Assembly: GCA_964597445.1 (NCBI GenBank)
Contig: CAZQXO010000016.1
Span: 1 to 45,412 of the forward strand
Reading direction: 5' to 3'
Length of the DNA: 45,412 nucleotides
Source: UBA10649 sp964597445
GTDB lineage: Bacteria; Actinomycetota; Actinomycetes; S36-B12
Part shown: positions 6,642 through 14,926 of the stretch, in pieces
Layout: each line of letters starts with the position of its first letter
How positions within the stretch are numbered: position 1 is the stretch's first letter
Position numbers and translations under genes: made by a program
Notes under the pieces: generated by a model
The model's input: the letters and a program-made list of their open reading frames with translations, nothing else
Databases searched by the model: none
What the model was told of the DNA's origin: nothing

Positions 6642-7451
6642 CTAGTCCGTCGACGTGTCCCGGGCGAGCAGCACCGAGCAGGGGGCGCTGTGCGCCACGG
6701 CACCGGCGACGGATCCGACGACCAGTCGCGCCACCCCGGTGCGTCCCTGGGTCCCCAGAGCGACGAGGTCCGGTGCGAGCTCATCGATGGCATCGAGGAT
6801 GCGGTACTTGGGATTGACCGTGAGCGCGTTCGGGTCCACGTCGAGCAGATGAACGGTGACGCTCGCCCCGGAGGCCTCCAGCACATCGGCTGCTGCTCGG
6901 GCATGACCCTGGATCTCATCGTCCCCCTCGCGGACGGCGATGACGTCGATCCGGCACGTGCTGATCCACGGCAGGTGGGTGAGCGTGTCGACGGCGGCTC
7001 GTGCGTGGGGGGAGCCATCGACGGCGACGAGGATGGATCGCACCTGCTCCGCCGCGCGGGCGATGACCAGAGGAGTGGTCGGGCACCGCAGGAGCCACTC
7101 GGCCGTGCTTCCGATGCGCATGGCCTTGAGCAGCCCCCGGCCGCGGGCTCCCACGACCATGAGATCGGAGTCCTGCTGCTCGCACAGGATCACCCGGGGG
7201 TCGTAGGCCGTCGTGAGATGCCGAATCTCCGCGAGGTCTGCCGTCGAGGGCGCGACACGGGGTCGGTCGGGCGTGTGCTCATGCAGGGGCTCATGGGTGA
7301 ACAGCGGTGCGACCTGCGGATCCGGTTCGGTGACGGTGACCACGTCGACCTTCCAGCCGGACCACGTCTGTGCGGAGATCCAGCCCCACGCGATGTCAGC
7401 CCCCGCGGAGAGATCGTCACCGAAGGTGATGCGATTCGTCCATACGCTCAT
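6642..7451 (-). CDS. Universal stress protein, two tandem UspA domains
   Basis: This 269-residue protein has two Usp folds. The first ends with the ATP-loop-like GARGRGLLKAMRIGSTAEW, the second with GTQGRTGVARLVVGSVAGAV. Both have the G-X2-G-X9-G-S/T pattern of ATP-binding stress proteins. Tandem Usp proteins in mycobacteria belong to hypoxia and persistence regulons, which fits the DevRS-like pair later in this window. The ATG at 7451 has TACCCT 6 nt upstream and no Shine-Dalgarno sequence, so it is likely leaderless. A 15-bp palindrome lies over the -35 region. Confidence 0.88.
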   Translation of the reverse strand: MSVWTNRITFGDDLSAGADIAWGWISAQTWSGWKVDVVTVTEPDPQVAPLFTHEPLHEHTPDRPRVAPSTADLAEIRHLTTAYDPRVILCEQQDSDLMVVGARGRGLLKAMRIGSTAEWLLRCPTTPLVIARAAEQVRSILVAVDGSPHARAAVDTLTHLPWISTCRIDVIAVREGDDEIQGHARAAADVLEASGASVTVHLLDVDPNALTVNPKYRILDAIDELAPDLVALGTQGRTGVARLVVGSVAGAVAHSAPCSVLLARDTSTD

Positions 7452-7457
7452 GCTTCA

Positions 7458-7463
7458 AGGGTA
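7458..7463 (-). promoter_or_regulatory. Candidate -10 (TACCCT) of the stress-protein gene
   Basis: TACCCT followed by 6 nt and the ATG at 7451: leaderless spacing. Confidence 0.5.
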
Positions 7464-7470
7464 CGTCCGT

Positions 7471-7485
7471 GACATCGACGATGTC
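7471..7485. promoter_or_regulatory. 15-bp palindrome at the stress-protein promoter
   Basis: GACATCG-A-CGATGTC is perfect with 7-bp arms. It covers about -20 to -34 relative to the inferred start of the leaderless transcript, so a bound protein would sit on the -35 region. It does not match a DosR box. Confidence 0.45.
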
Positions 7486-7536
7486 TCTCTGAGACGGCTC
7501 ATGACAGGTCAGTTCCGACCGGTGTTGAATGCGTGC

Positions 7537-8322
7537 ATGCGCACCCCAAGGAAGTCGATCGTCCTCGTTGCCGTGCTCGCTCTCGGCGTCCTGACGGCGC
7601 CGAGTGCTCACGCGGAGACGGTGGCCGTGGATCCGGGACGGCAGGTGTCAGCCGGCAAGCCGATCACCGGCTCGGGTCAGAATCTCCCGACCCTGAAGTC
7701 GACGGCCATCTGGGACATCGGCTCCTATCCCGCGGACCTCCTCCAGGGCTACTACACGAGTGGTCAGGCACTCCGCGACCAGTCGGCTGTTGCGCGGGCC
7801 GCCCGGGTGTGGGCCACGAAGTGGGCTCGTGACGTGTGCGGGCCGACACCGGCGGAGGTCCGCGACTGCAGACTCGCAGCAGTCTTCGACATCGACGACA
7901 CGCTGCTGAGCAGCTACCCGACACTGTCGACCAACTCACCGTCCTTCACCTACTCTCCGGCGGCGGACGCCGCCGCGATCTCGGCCTGCACGCAGCCGGT
8001 GATCCAGCCCGTGAAGAGCCTGTACCTGGCCCTGCGGCGGATGGGCTTCGCCACCGCCCTCATCACGGGCCGATCTGAGAGCGAGCGCGAGGCCACGGTC
8101 GCGTGCCTGTCCCAGAACGGGATCACCGACTGGGTGGAGCTCGTCATGAAGCCGTCAGGGTCGACCACGCAGGCCTCGTCCTACAAGGCGCAGGCCCGTC
8201 GTTCGCTCGCCCGCGAGGGATGGCGCATCGGCCCCAGCATCGGGGATCAGGTGAGCGACATGTCCTTCGGATCCCTGGCTCACGGCTTCCTCATCCCGAA
8301 TCCGATGTACCTCATCCCCTGA
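7537..8322 (+). CDS. Secreted HAD-superfamily acid phosphatase
   Basis: This 261-residue protein has a signal peptide (MRTPRKSIVLVAVLALGVLTA, cleavage near AHA-ET). The HAD motif I is FDIDDTLLSSYP (DXDXT), with motif II around ATALITGRSESER and a late GPSIGDQVSDM motif. The layout matches class B / subfamily IIIB acid phosphatases, which scavenge phosphate from organic monoesters outside the membrane. The start at 7537 is the one that yields a signal peptide. TTGAAT 6 nt upstream could be a leaderless -10. The gene diverges from the stress-protein gene. Confidence 0.82.
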   Translation: MRTPRKSIVLVAVLALGVLTAPSAHAETVAVDPGRQVSAGKPITGSGQNLPTLKSTAIWDIGSYPADLLQGYYTSGQALRDQSAVARAARVWATKWARDVCGPTPAEVRDCRLAAVFDIDDTLLSSYPTLSTNSPSFTYSPAADAAAISACTQPVIQPVKSLYLALRRMGFATALITGRSESEREATVACLSQNGITDWVELVMKPSGSTTQASSYKAQARRSLAREGWRIGPSIGDQVSDMSFGSLAHGFLIPNPMYLIP

Positions 8323-8368
8323 TCGCGGCATCACGCCTCCTCGCGGCGATCGGGTGAGGAGTGCCTCT

Positions 8369-8382
8369 GGGCCCAACGTCCC
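8369..8382. promoter_or_regulatory. Candidate DosR-type box upstream of the P-type ATPase
   Basis: GGGCCCAACGTCCC matches the GGGAC-N4-GTCCC core of the mycobacterial DosR box with one mismatch. Its centre is 42.5 bp upstream of the ATG at 8418, the position of activator sites if that transcript is leaderless. Chance matches of this quality are expected in GC-rich DNA. Confidence 0.35.
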
Positions 8383-8417
8383 TAGTCCGGCGGCGCACCC
8401 GGGTGTGCACTGGAGGC

Positions 8418-11054
8418 ATGGGTGATCCGGGGGCGACAGCCGGACTCACGTCCGAGGCGGCGGCTGATCGATGTCGTCGGGATGGTCCGAACATCATCCC
8501 GAGGCCGCGACGCAGATCCGTCCTCCGCGTCATGCTCGATGAGCTGACTCACTTCTTCGCCCTCCTCCTGTGGGTGGCGGCGGCCCTGGCCTGGGTCGCG
8601 GGGATGCCTGCCCTCACCGCCGCGGTGGTGGCGGTCGTCGTCCTCAATGCCGTCTTTTCGTTCATCCAGCAGGCACGTGCGGATCGCGCTGCCGAGCGGC
8701 TGTCCAGCCTCCTTCCCTCCTACGTGCTGGTGGTCCGCGATGGCCGGCGACAGCGCATCGAGGCGGCGGGCGTGGTCGTCGGCGACCACGTGGTGCTGCG
8801 ACCCGGGGATCGGGTTCCCGGAGACGGCACCCTGACCCGCACACTCGGGCTTGAAGTCGACACGTCGATGCTCACGGGTGAGAGCGTGCCCGATCGGCCC
8901 GATGACGACAGTCGCGCGTGGGCCGGCACGTTCGTCGTCGCGGGCGAGGGCGAGATGACTGTCGATCGCACCGGTCGATCGACTCGACTCGCGGAGATCG
9001 CCGCGCTCGCGACAGCCGACCGGCAGCCCATCACGCCCCTGACGCGGGAGCTGCGGAGAGTGGTGCGCTTGATCGCGATTCTCTCGGTGAGCATCGGCGC
9101 CGTCTTCTTCGCGGTGACCCTGCTCCTGGGCGGTGAGCCGAGCCAGGGGATCGTGTTCGCGATCGGGGTGACCGTCGCTCTGGTGCCCGAGGCACTGCTG
9201 CCCACGGTCACGCTGACCCTCGCATGGGGTGCCGAGCAGATGGCGCGGCGCCACGTGCTGGTGCGCAACCTGAATGCGGTCGAGACGCTGGGCTCCACGA
9301 CCATCATCTGCACGGACAAGACGGGCACCCTGACGCGCAACGAGATGACGGTCATGGCCGCCTGGACCCCACGCGTGGAGGCGCACGTCGCTCGAGCGGG
9401 CTACGAGCCCGAGGCCGACGTCGCTCTCACGGTGCCCGAGGAGGCCTCCGCGATTCAGGCGCTGGCCGCTGCCGCGGTGCGCTGCTCGGATGGGTATGCG
9501 CATCTGGTCGACGGTGCGTGGCGAGCGCACGGGGACCCCATGGAGGCCGCCCTCGACGTGTTCGCTCGCCGCGTGGGACTCGATACCGATGACCTGAGGG
9601 CGCAGGGAACGCGTGCGCATTTCCCCTTCGACCCCCGTCGTCGGATGATGTCCGTCCTCGTCGGAAGGGACATCCTCGTCAAGGGGGCACCGGACGCGCT
9701 GCTGGCACGATGCGCCGACGTGGGCGACGCAGCCCAGATCGTGGAACGCATGACGGGTGAGGGGCTGCGCGTCATCGCCGTCGGGGCGGGTCAGTGGGCC
9801 CTCAGTGGCGTGCCGCCGTCGTACGAGGAGGCGGAGCGCGATCTGACCCTCCTCGGGCTCATCGGACTCGAGGACCCGCCGCGCGAGGAGGTCCCGGCGG
9901 CGATCGTGGCCTGCCGTGATGCCCAGGTATCGGTGATCATGGTGACCGGCGATCACCCGGTGACAGCGGCAGCCATCGCGACCGAGATCGGACTTCGCCC
10001 GCCCGACGGCGCCGTCATCATCGGAGCGCAGTTGCCGGACGACGAGACGGCGCTGGCTGAACTGGTGCAGCGCAGCGGAACGGTGATCGCCCGCGTGTCA
10101 CCGGAGGACAAGCTCCGCATCGCACGGGCTCTTCGCGGGGCCGGACACGTGGTTGCCATGACGGGCGATGGCGTCAACGATGTGCCGGCCCTGGAGGAGG
10201 CGGACATCGGCATCGCGATGGGGCTGTCGGGAACCGATGTCGCGCGTGAGGCCGCCGACCTCGTGCTCCTTGACGACCGCTTCTCCTCGATCGTGGCGGG
10301 AATCGAGCAGGGTCGCGCGACCTACGCGAACATCCGTCGCTTCCTGACCTACCACCTGACCGACAACGTCGCCGAGGTGACGCCCTTCCTGGTGTGGGGG
10401 CTGAGCGGTGGATCGTTCCCCCTCGCGCTGGGTGTTCTGCAGATCATCGCGCTGGACATCGGGACCGACACGCTGTCCGCCGTGGCACTCGGAGCCGAGC
10501 CTCCGTCGCGGAACGTTCTGCGCGGACCGCCCAACTCGGGCAGGCTCCTGAACCGGACCGTGCTGCTGCGGGCCTTCGGTCTGCTCGGGCCCGCGATCGC
10601 CGTGATGACGATGGCGGCGTTCGTCGCCACCTTCCTCGGGTCGGGCTGGAGGATGGGCGAACCGTTTCCCTCCGGAACGATCCTGCTCGCGGCCTCGGGC
10701 GCGGCGTTCATGACGGTCGTGCTGGGGCAGATGGCCAACGCCTTCGCCTGCCGCAGTGCGACGCGGACGCCGTGGTCCCTCGGCTGGACGACCAACCGCC
10801 TTCTCGTGCCTGCGGTTCTCGGAGGCTTCGCCTTCGCCTTGGTCACGATCCTCGTCCCGGTCGTGGCCAGCCTGCTCGGCCAGGCCACCCCCACACCGAT
10901 CGGCTGGGCGCTGGCCCTGATGGCCATCCCGGTCCTGTGGCTGGTCGACGCGGCCTACAAGTCCCAGCGCGCCCGGCACGCGGCGCGTGGATCGGCTGAT
11001 CACACCGTGAGGGCGACGGCGGCGCCGAGGGCGAGGACGACGCCGGACCACTGA
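8418..11054 (+). CDS. Type II P-type cation-transporting ATPase
   Basis: This 878-residue protein has the N-terminal cation-ATPase domain and the actuator motif LTGES. The phosphorylation motif is CTDKTGTLT, with Asp300. The hinge has MTGDGVNDVPAL, and about eight to ten membrane segments are present. Helix 4 has VALVPEALLPT (a PEAL variant of the PEGL of Ca2+-ATPases) and helix 6 has LDIGTDTLSA. This points to the P2 (Ca/Mg or Na/K-like) group; the ion is unresolved. The mycobacterial relative ctpF is a DosR target next to a stress-protein gene, similar to here. The start at 8418 is chosen by family N-terminus. The 3' end overlaps the convergent transporter gene by 55 bp. Confidence 0.92.
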   Translation: MGDPGATAGLTSEAAADRCRRDGPNIIPRPRRRSVLRVMLDELTHFFALLLWVAAALAWVAGMPALTAAVVAVVVLNAVFSFIQQARADRAAERLSSLLPSYVLVVRDGRRQRIEAAGVVVGDHVVLRPGDRVPGDGTLTRTLGLEVDTSMLTGESVPDRPDDDSRAWAGTFVVAGEGEMTVDRTGRSTRLAEIAALATADRQPITPLTRELRRVVRLIAILSVSIGAVFFAVTLLLGGEPSQGIVFAIGVTVALVPEALLPTVTLTLAWGAEQMARRHVLVRNLNAVETLGSTTIICTDKTGTLTRNEMTVMAAWTPRVEAHVARAGYEPEADVALTVPEEASAIQALAAAAVRCSDGYAHLVDGAWRAHGDPMEAALDVFARRVGLDTDDLRAQGTRAHFPFDPRRRMMSVLVGRDILVKGAPDALLARCADVGDAAQIVERMTGEGLRVIAVGAGQWALSGVPPSYEEAERDLTLLGLIGLEDPPREEVPAAIVACRDAQVSVIMVTGDHPVTAAAIATEIGLRPPDGAVIIGAQLPDDETALAELVQRSGTVIARVSPEDKLRIARALRGAGHVVAMTGDGVNDVPALEEADIGIAMGLSGTDVAREAADLVLLDDRFSSIVAGIEQGRATYANIRRFLTYHLTDNVAEVTPFLVWGLSGGSFPLALGVLQIIALDIGTDTLSAVALGAEPPSRNVLRGPPNSGRLLNRTVLLRAFGLLGPAIAVMTMAAFVATFLGSGWRMGEPFPSGTILLAASGAAFMTVVLGQMANAFACRSATRTPWSLGWTTNRLLVPAVLGGFAFALVTILVPVVASLLGQATPTPIGWALALMAIPVLWLVDAAYKSQRARHAARGSADHTVRATAAPRARTTPDH

Positions 11055-11839
11055 AGTCGGGACATCCGCTCGTGCAGGATCACGTGCGCCAGCACGAGGG
11101 TCGCCGCGGGGTAGAGGGATCCGATCACGGCGATGACGACGAGCTCTCCCCCCTGGGCGGCGAGCTGGAACATCCCGTTGGCGAAGGCGTCGAGGACGCC
11201 GGCCGAGATGGCCAGGGCCCAGGGGTACCCGCTCCAGCGACGGCGGCCCTGCCGCCACAGCAGTACGAGGGCGACGACGATCATGCCGATGCTGGACCAC
11301 CAGCGGGAGAGAGCGGCGACCCAGATGCCCGAGTCCTCCGGAGCGATGCCCAGCCCGACGAGGTAGAGACCGATGAACAGGCCGGCACCACCCGAGAGCA
11401 GGAGACCGCGCATCGTGACGCGCGCATGCGGACCCGACTCGCGACTGACGAGGATGACGGCCACCACGGCGAGGGCCATGCCCGCGAGGATGAGCGGGGT
11501 CAGGACCTCCCCGCGCAGGACACCGACGAGCACGGGAACGGCGGCTCCCCCGACGGCGGTCAGGGGAGAGACGATTCCCATCGGGCCGACGGCGAGTGCG
11601 CCGTAGAGGAAGAACATCGCAAGTGTGCCGACGACGGCGGTGTAGACGGAGAGCCAGATCACGCTGCTGCTGATGGCGCCGTGCACAAGCGTGAGACCGA
11701 TGAGGGTGATGGCGATGGCCCCGGCCGGGTAGGAGACGGCCAGGATCCGAGGCGACCCGACCCGACGGGTGGCAACCCCTCCCGCGAAGTCGGCGACCCC
11801 CCAGGCGATGCTCGAGATCAGGGCCAGCAGCGCGGGCAC
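11000..11839 (-). CDS. EamA/DMT-family transporter
   Basis: This 279-residue protein has about ten hydrophobic helices arranged as two five-helix repeats. The N-terminal half opens with LLALISSIAWGVADFAGG, and the second half ends with LHERMSRLQWSGVVLALGAA, the characteristic EamA end motif. The family exports metabolites or amino acids; the substrate is unknown. An ATG lies at 11845, but AAGGAGG abuts it directly, whereas a GTG two codons later (11839) is 6 nt from that site, so 11839 is chosen. The gene is convergent with the P-type ATPase (55-bp overlap) and divergent from the mannitol-dehydrogenase-type gene. Confidence 0.85.
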   Translation of the reverse strand: MPALLALISSIAWGVADFAGGVATRRVGSPRILAVSYPAGAIAITLIGLTLVHGAISSSVIWLSVYTAVVGTLAMFFLYGALAVGPMGIVSPLTAVGGAAVPVLVGVLRGEVLTPLILAGMALAVVAVILVSRESGPHARVTMRGLLLSGGAGLFIGLYLVGLGIAPEDSGIWVAALSRWWSSIGMIVVALVLLWRQGRRRWSGYPWALAISAGVLDAFANGMFQLAAQGGELVVIAVIGSLYPAATLVLAHVILHERMSRLQWSGVVLALGAAVALTV

Positions 11840-11906
11840 GGCCATCCTCCTTCGGGGGTCGAGCGCTCACTGTCCCAGAAGCGCGCGCGTTCGCCCTTCG
11901 GACCCC

Positions 11907-11912
11907 CATACT
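11907..11912 (+). promoter_or_regulatory. Candidate -10 (CATACT) of the polyol dehydrogenase operon
   Basis: CATACT followed by 6 nt and the GTG start at 11919. A TCGGGT half-site (11912-11917), also present three times before the second aminotransferase, overlaps its downstream edge. Confidence 0.45.
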
Positions 11913-11918
11913 CGGGTC

Positions 11919-13406
11919 GTGCTGCGTCTGGATCCCTCAAGCGTCTCCACCCTTCCGGCGAACATCGCCACTCCCCGGTACGACCGTGCGGCGGTGACGC
12001 CCGGCATCGTCCATGTCGGCGTGGGCAACTTCCATCGTGCGCACCAGGCCCTGGTCGTGGATCGACTGCTCTCGCAGGGCTCGGACATGGACTGGGGCAT
12101 CAGGGGCGTGGCCCTCCTGGAGTCCGATGAGCCGCTCGTCCGGCGGATGCAGCAGCAGGACTGCCTCTACACCCTCGTCGAGAAGAGTCCGGACGGCACG
12201 TGGGACTACCGCGTCATCGGCAGCATCCTCGACGTCCTCCTCGCCCCGGACGATCCCGAGGCCGTGATCGAGGCCATGGCCGACCCGCGCATCCGGATCG
12301 TCTCCCTCACCATCACCGAGGGTGGGTACAACGTCGACCGGCTCACGGGGGAGTTCCTCGCGGACAGTCCGGGAGTCCAGGCGGATCTCTCGCCCGAGGC
12401 GGTCCCGACCACCGTCTTCGGCGTCGTGTGCGAGGCACTTCGACGTCGACGTGCGGGTGGCCTACCGGCCTTCACCGTCCTGTCGTGCGACAACATCCAG
12501 CACAACGGTGACGTCGCCCGCCGCATGTTCCTCGCGTTCGCACGGATGCGCGATGCGGATCTGGCCGAGTGGATGGAGCAGCAGGTCTCCTTCCCGAACT
12601 CGATGGTCGACCGCATCACGCCGGTGACGGCCCCAGCCGATGTCGAGGCCGTGTCCGAGGCGCTGGGAGTCCGGGACGAGTGCCCCGTCGTCTGCGAGCC
12701 CTTCTTCCAATGGGTCGTCGAGGACGCCTTTCCGCTGGGTCGCCCCGCGTGGGAGAACGCTCGCGTGCAGGTGACCGACGACGTCACTCCCTACGAGAAG
12801 ATGAAGCTGCGACTGCTCAATGCGAGCCATCAGGGGCTCTGCTACTTCAGTCGACTGGCTGGCTACTCGTATGTCCATGATGCGATGACGTGGCCTGAAC
12901 TCCGTACCTTCCTGCGTCGATTCATGGATGAGGAGCAGACACCGACGCTCGATCCCGTGCCCGGAGTCGACCTCGACGCCTACAAGACCCAGTTGATCGA
13001 CAGGTTCAGCAATCCGCAGGTGCGCGACACCGTCGCGCGGCTGTGCGCGGAGTCATCGGACCGCATCCCCAAGTGGCTGCTCCCGGCCGTTCGCGATCGT
13101 CTCGCGCAGGGCGGCGAGGTGCGACTCGCCGCGGCCATCGTGGCGAGCTGGGCCCGCTACGCCGAGGCTGTGGACGAGTCAGGTGCACCGATCGAGGTCG
13201 TGGATCCGCTGCGCGACGAACTCGTCCCGATCGCGCAGCGCCAGAGCATCGAGCCCACGGCGTTCCTCGACAACCGCCGCCTGTTCGGCGATCTCGTCGA
13301 GGATCCCCGATTCCGTGATCCCTATCTCGCTGCGCTGGATCGCCTGCACTCCCGGGGATCCCGTGAGACGGTCATCTGGCTGCTGTCGAGTGAAGGAGAG
13401 GCATGA
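11919..13406 (+). CDS. Mannitol dehydrogenase family oxidoreductase
   Basis: This 495-residue long-chain polyol dehydrogenase has an N-terminal Rossmann domain (GIVHVGVGNFHRAHQ). The C-terminal catalytic domain has the motif YEKMKLRLLNASHQGLCY (family pattern K-X-K-X4-N-X2-H). These enzymes interconvert hexitols or hexuronates with ketoses using NAD(H) in the cytosol. The GTG at 11919 gives the family N-terminus and has CATACT 6 nt upstream. Its stop overlaps the next dehydrogenase start by 4 bp (ATGA), so they form one operon. The exact substrate (mannitol, arabinitol, fructuronate or another) cannot be told. Confidence 0.88.
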   Translation: MLRLDPSSVSTLPANIATPRYDRAAVTPGIVHVGVGNFHRAHQALVVDRLLSQGSDMDWGIRGVALLESDEPLVRRMQQQDCLYTLVEKSPDGTWDYRVIGSILDVLLAPDDPEAVIEAMADPRIRIVSLTITEGGYNVDRLTGEFLADSPGVQADLSPEAVPTTVFGVVCEALRRRRAGGLPAFTVLSCDNIQHNGDVARRMFLAFARMRDADLAEWMEQQVSFPNSMVDRITPVTAPADVEAVSEALGVRDECPVVCEPFFQWVVEDAFPLGRPAWENARVQVTDDVTPYEKMKLRLLNASHQGLCYFSRLAGYSYVHDAMTWPELRTFLRRFMDEEQTPTLDPVPGVDLDAYKTQLIDRFSNPQVRDTVARLCAESSDRIPKWLLPAVRDRLAQGGEVRLAAAIVASWARYAEAVDESGAPIEVVDPLRDELVPIAQRQSIEPTAFLDNRRLFGDLVEDPRFRDPYLAALDRLHSRGSRETVIWLLSSEGEA

Positions 13407-14437
13407 CCGACCCCACGAGCATTCCGGTCACCCAGCGTGCGAGCGTCCTCGGCGCGGATCTCGCCCTGCGCATGGAGGAGCGCCCCGTCCCGGCCCCCGG
13501 GCCGGGCGAGGTGCTCGTGCGGGTGCGCTCAGTGGGCGTGTGCGGAAGCGATATCCACTACTTCGAGCACGGGCGCATCGCCGACTTCATCGTCGAGGGC
13601 CCCTTGGTGCTCGGTCACGAGTCCTCGGGGACGGTGGTCGCGCTCGGGACGGGAGTGGAGGACATCGCCGTGGGCAGCACCGTCGCCCTGGAGCCCGGGG
13701 TGCCCTGCGGCTCCTGCGAGCAGTGCCGAGTCGGTCGCTACAACCTGTGCCCCGACGTGCAGTTCTTCGCGACGCCTCCCGTCGACGGCACCTTCTGCGA
13801 GTACGTCGTGCTGCCACGAGCCTTCGTGCATCCGGTCCCGGAGCACGTCTCCTTCGATGCCGCGGCCCTGGTCGAACCTCTGTCGGTCGGCGTGTGGGCG
13901 TGCCGCAAGGCGAACGTGCGCGTCGGCTCGCGCGTCCTCGTGACAGGGGCTGGTCCGGTGGGCGTGATGGCGGCGCTCGTCGCGCGTGCCCACGGTGCCT
14001 CAGCCGTGACCCTGAGCGACACGAACCCGGATCGACTCTCCTTCGCCTCCGGTCTCGGCTTCGCGACCGTCGATCCTCGTGGCGTCGATCTGCCGGCGGT
14101 GGTCTCGGCGGATGTTCTCCTCGAATGCAGCGGCGCACCGGCCGCGATCGATGCCGGTATCCGCTCGGTGGCACCTGCAGGAACGGTCGTGCTCGTGGGC
14201 ATGAGTCCGGACACGATGGTCCCGCTTCCCGTCGGCGTCATCCAGGGCCGTGAGATGTGGGTGACCGGCACCTTCCGATACGCGCACACCTACCCGACGG
14301 CGATCGATCTCGTGGCGTCCGGTCGGATCGATCTCGACGCCCTCGTGTCACGTGCCTTCCCCCTGGAGGACGCTGAGGAGGCACTCACCTACTCGCGTCG
14401 GGATCCCGCTGCGATGAAGGTGATGGTGCACACCTGA
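13403..14437 (+). CDS. Zinc-dependent sorbitol/iditol-type dehydrogenase
   Basis: This 344-residue medium-chain dehydrogenase has the catalytic-zinc residues in VCGSDIHYF and GHESSG. The structural-zinc cysteines are in CGSCEQCRVGRYNLC, and the NAD-binding motif is TGAGPVGVMAA. It is closest in pattern to sorbitol or xylitol dehydrogenases (GSDIHY, then HGRI), which oxidise a polyol C2 hydroxyl to a ketose. It overlaps the upstream mannitol-type dehydrogenase by 4 bp and is translationally coupled. The pair suggests sequential or alternative oxidation of polyols before the kinase and aldolase encoded nearby. Confidence 0.9.
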   Translation: MTDPTSIPVTQRASVLGADLALRMEERPVPAPGPGEVLVRVRSVGVCGSDIHYFEHGRIADFIVEGPLVLGHESSGTVVALGTGVEDIAVGSTVALEPGVPCGSCEQCRVGRYNLCPDVQFFATPPVDGTFCEYVVLPRAFVHPVPEHVSFDAAALVEPLSVGVWACRKANVRVGSRVLVTGAGPVGVMAALVARAHGASAVTLSDTNPDRLSFASGLGFATVDPRGVDLPAVVSADVLLECSGAPAAIDAGIRSVAPAGTVVLVGMSPDTMVPLPVGVIQGREMWVTGTFRYAHTYPTAIDLVASGRIDLDALVSRAFPLEDAEEALTYSRRDPAAMKVMVHT

Positions 14438-14441
14438 GGAC

Positions 14442-14792
14442 CTAGGCGGGGCAGGCGGTCGGGCGCAGGGCCTCCGGGATCGCGAACGGTGTTCCCGGGG
14501 AGCAGGCCTCCTCGGGGGACGTCAGGATCCAGCCCATGTCGGTGCCGCGCAGGAGGAAGGAATCCGTCGTCTCCTGCTCTCCGGTCAGGACGCGGGTGCT
14601 CGTGTAGGACCAGTTCGAGTCGCAGGCCACGGACTCCAGGCCGGCGAGCTCGGCCCCGGCCTCGGACAGGATGTGCTCGATCTCGTGCGTGATGCCGTCG
14701 ACGTCGCAGGAGGCGTCGACCGCGGGGCCGCTCGAGCAGGCAGCCAGGGGAGCCACGAGCAGGGCCGTCAGGAGCATCAGGGCGGACCGCAT
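14442..14792 (-). CDS. Small putative lipoprotein, unknown function
   Basis: This 116-residue protein has a lipoprotein signal peptide (MRSALMLLTALLVAPLAAC) with lipobox LAAC and modified Cys at residue 19. The mature part has further cysteines (ASCDVDG, ESVACDSNW, EEACSPG and TACPA), probably disulfide-bonded outside the membrane. No domain was recognised. It is convergent with the sorbitol-type dehydrogenase (4-bp gap) and divergent from the first aminotransferase, so it interrupts the metabolic island on the opposite strand. GACCCT 6 nt before the ATG may be its -10. Confidence 0.7.
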   Translation of the reverse strand: MRSALMLLTALLVAPLAACSSGPAVDASCDVDGITHEIEHILSEAGAELAGLESVACDSNWSYTSTRVLTGEQETTDSFLLRGTDMGWILTSPEEACSPGTPFAIPEALRPTACPA

Positions 14793-14837
14793 GTCCTCAG
14801 GGTCTCATGAGGGGGCCCCCTAGCCAACACGCGAATG

Positions 14838-14853
14838 AACGACGGATTTCGTT
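14838..14853. promoter_or_regulatory. Short inverted repeat upstream of aminotransferase 1
   Basis: AACGA-N6-TCGTT lies in the 134-bp divergent gap 14793-14926. It is short, so it is only a weak operator candidate. Nothing else is recognised in the gap. Confidence 0.25.
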
Positions 14854-14926
14854 GCATGAAGGGGCAGCAGCCGTGCCTTTCCTGAGCTACTCTCGCCACA
14901 AGCGACGAATCCCTCAAGGAGTTTCC

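Noticed and set aside
7486..7500. DosR-type box for the stress-protein gene
   Set aside because: At the expected -42.5 position the sequence lacks both GGGAC and GTCCC halves.
10098..11909. 603-codon open frame antisense to the P-type ATPase end, extending over the transporter gene
   Set aside because: Low-complexity, Arg/Gly-rich translation; the plus-strand ATPase and the transporter in another frame are clearly real.
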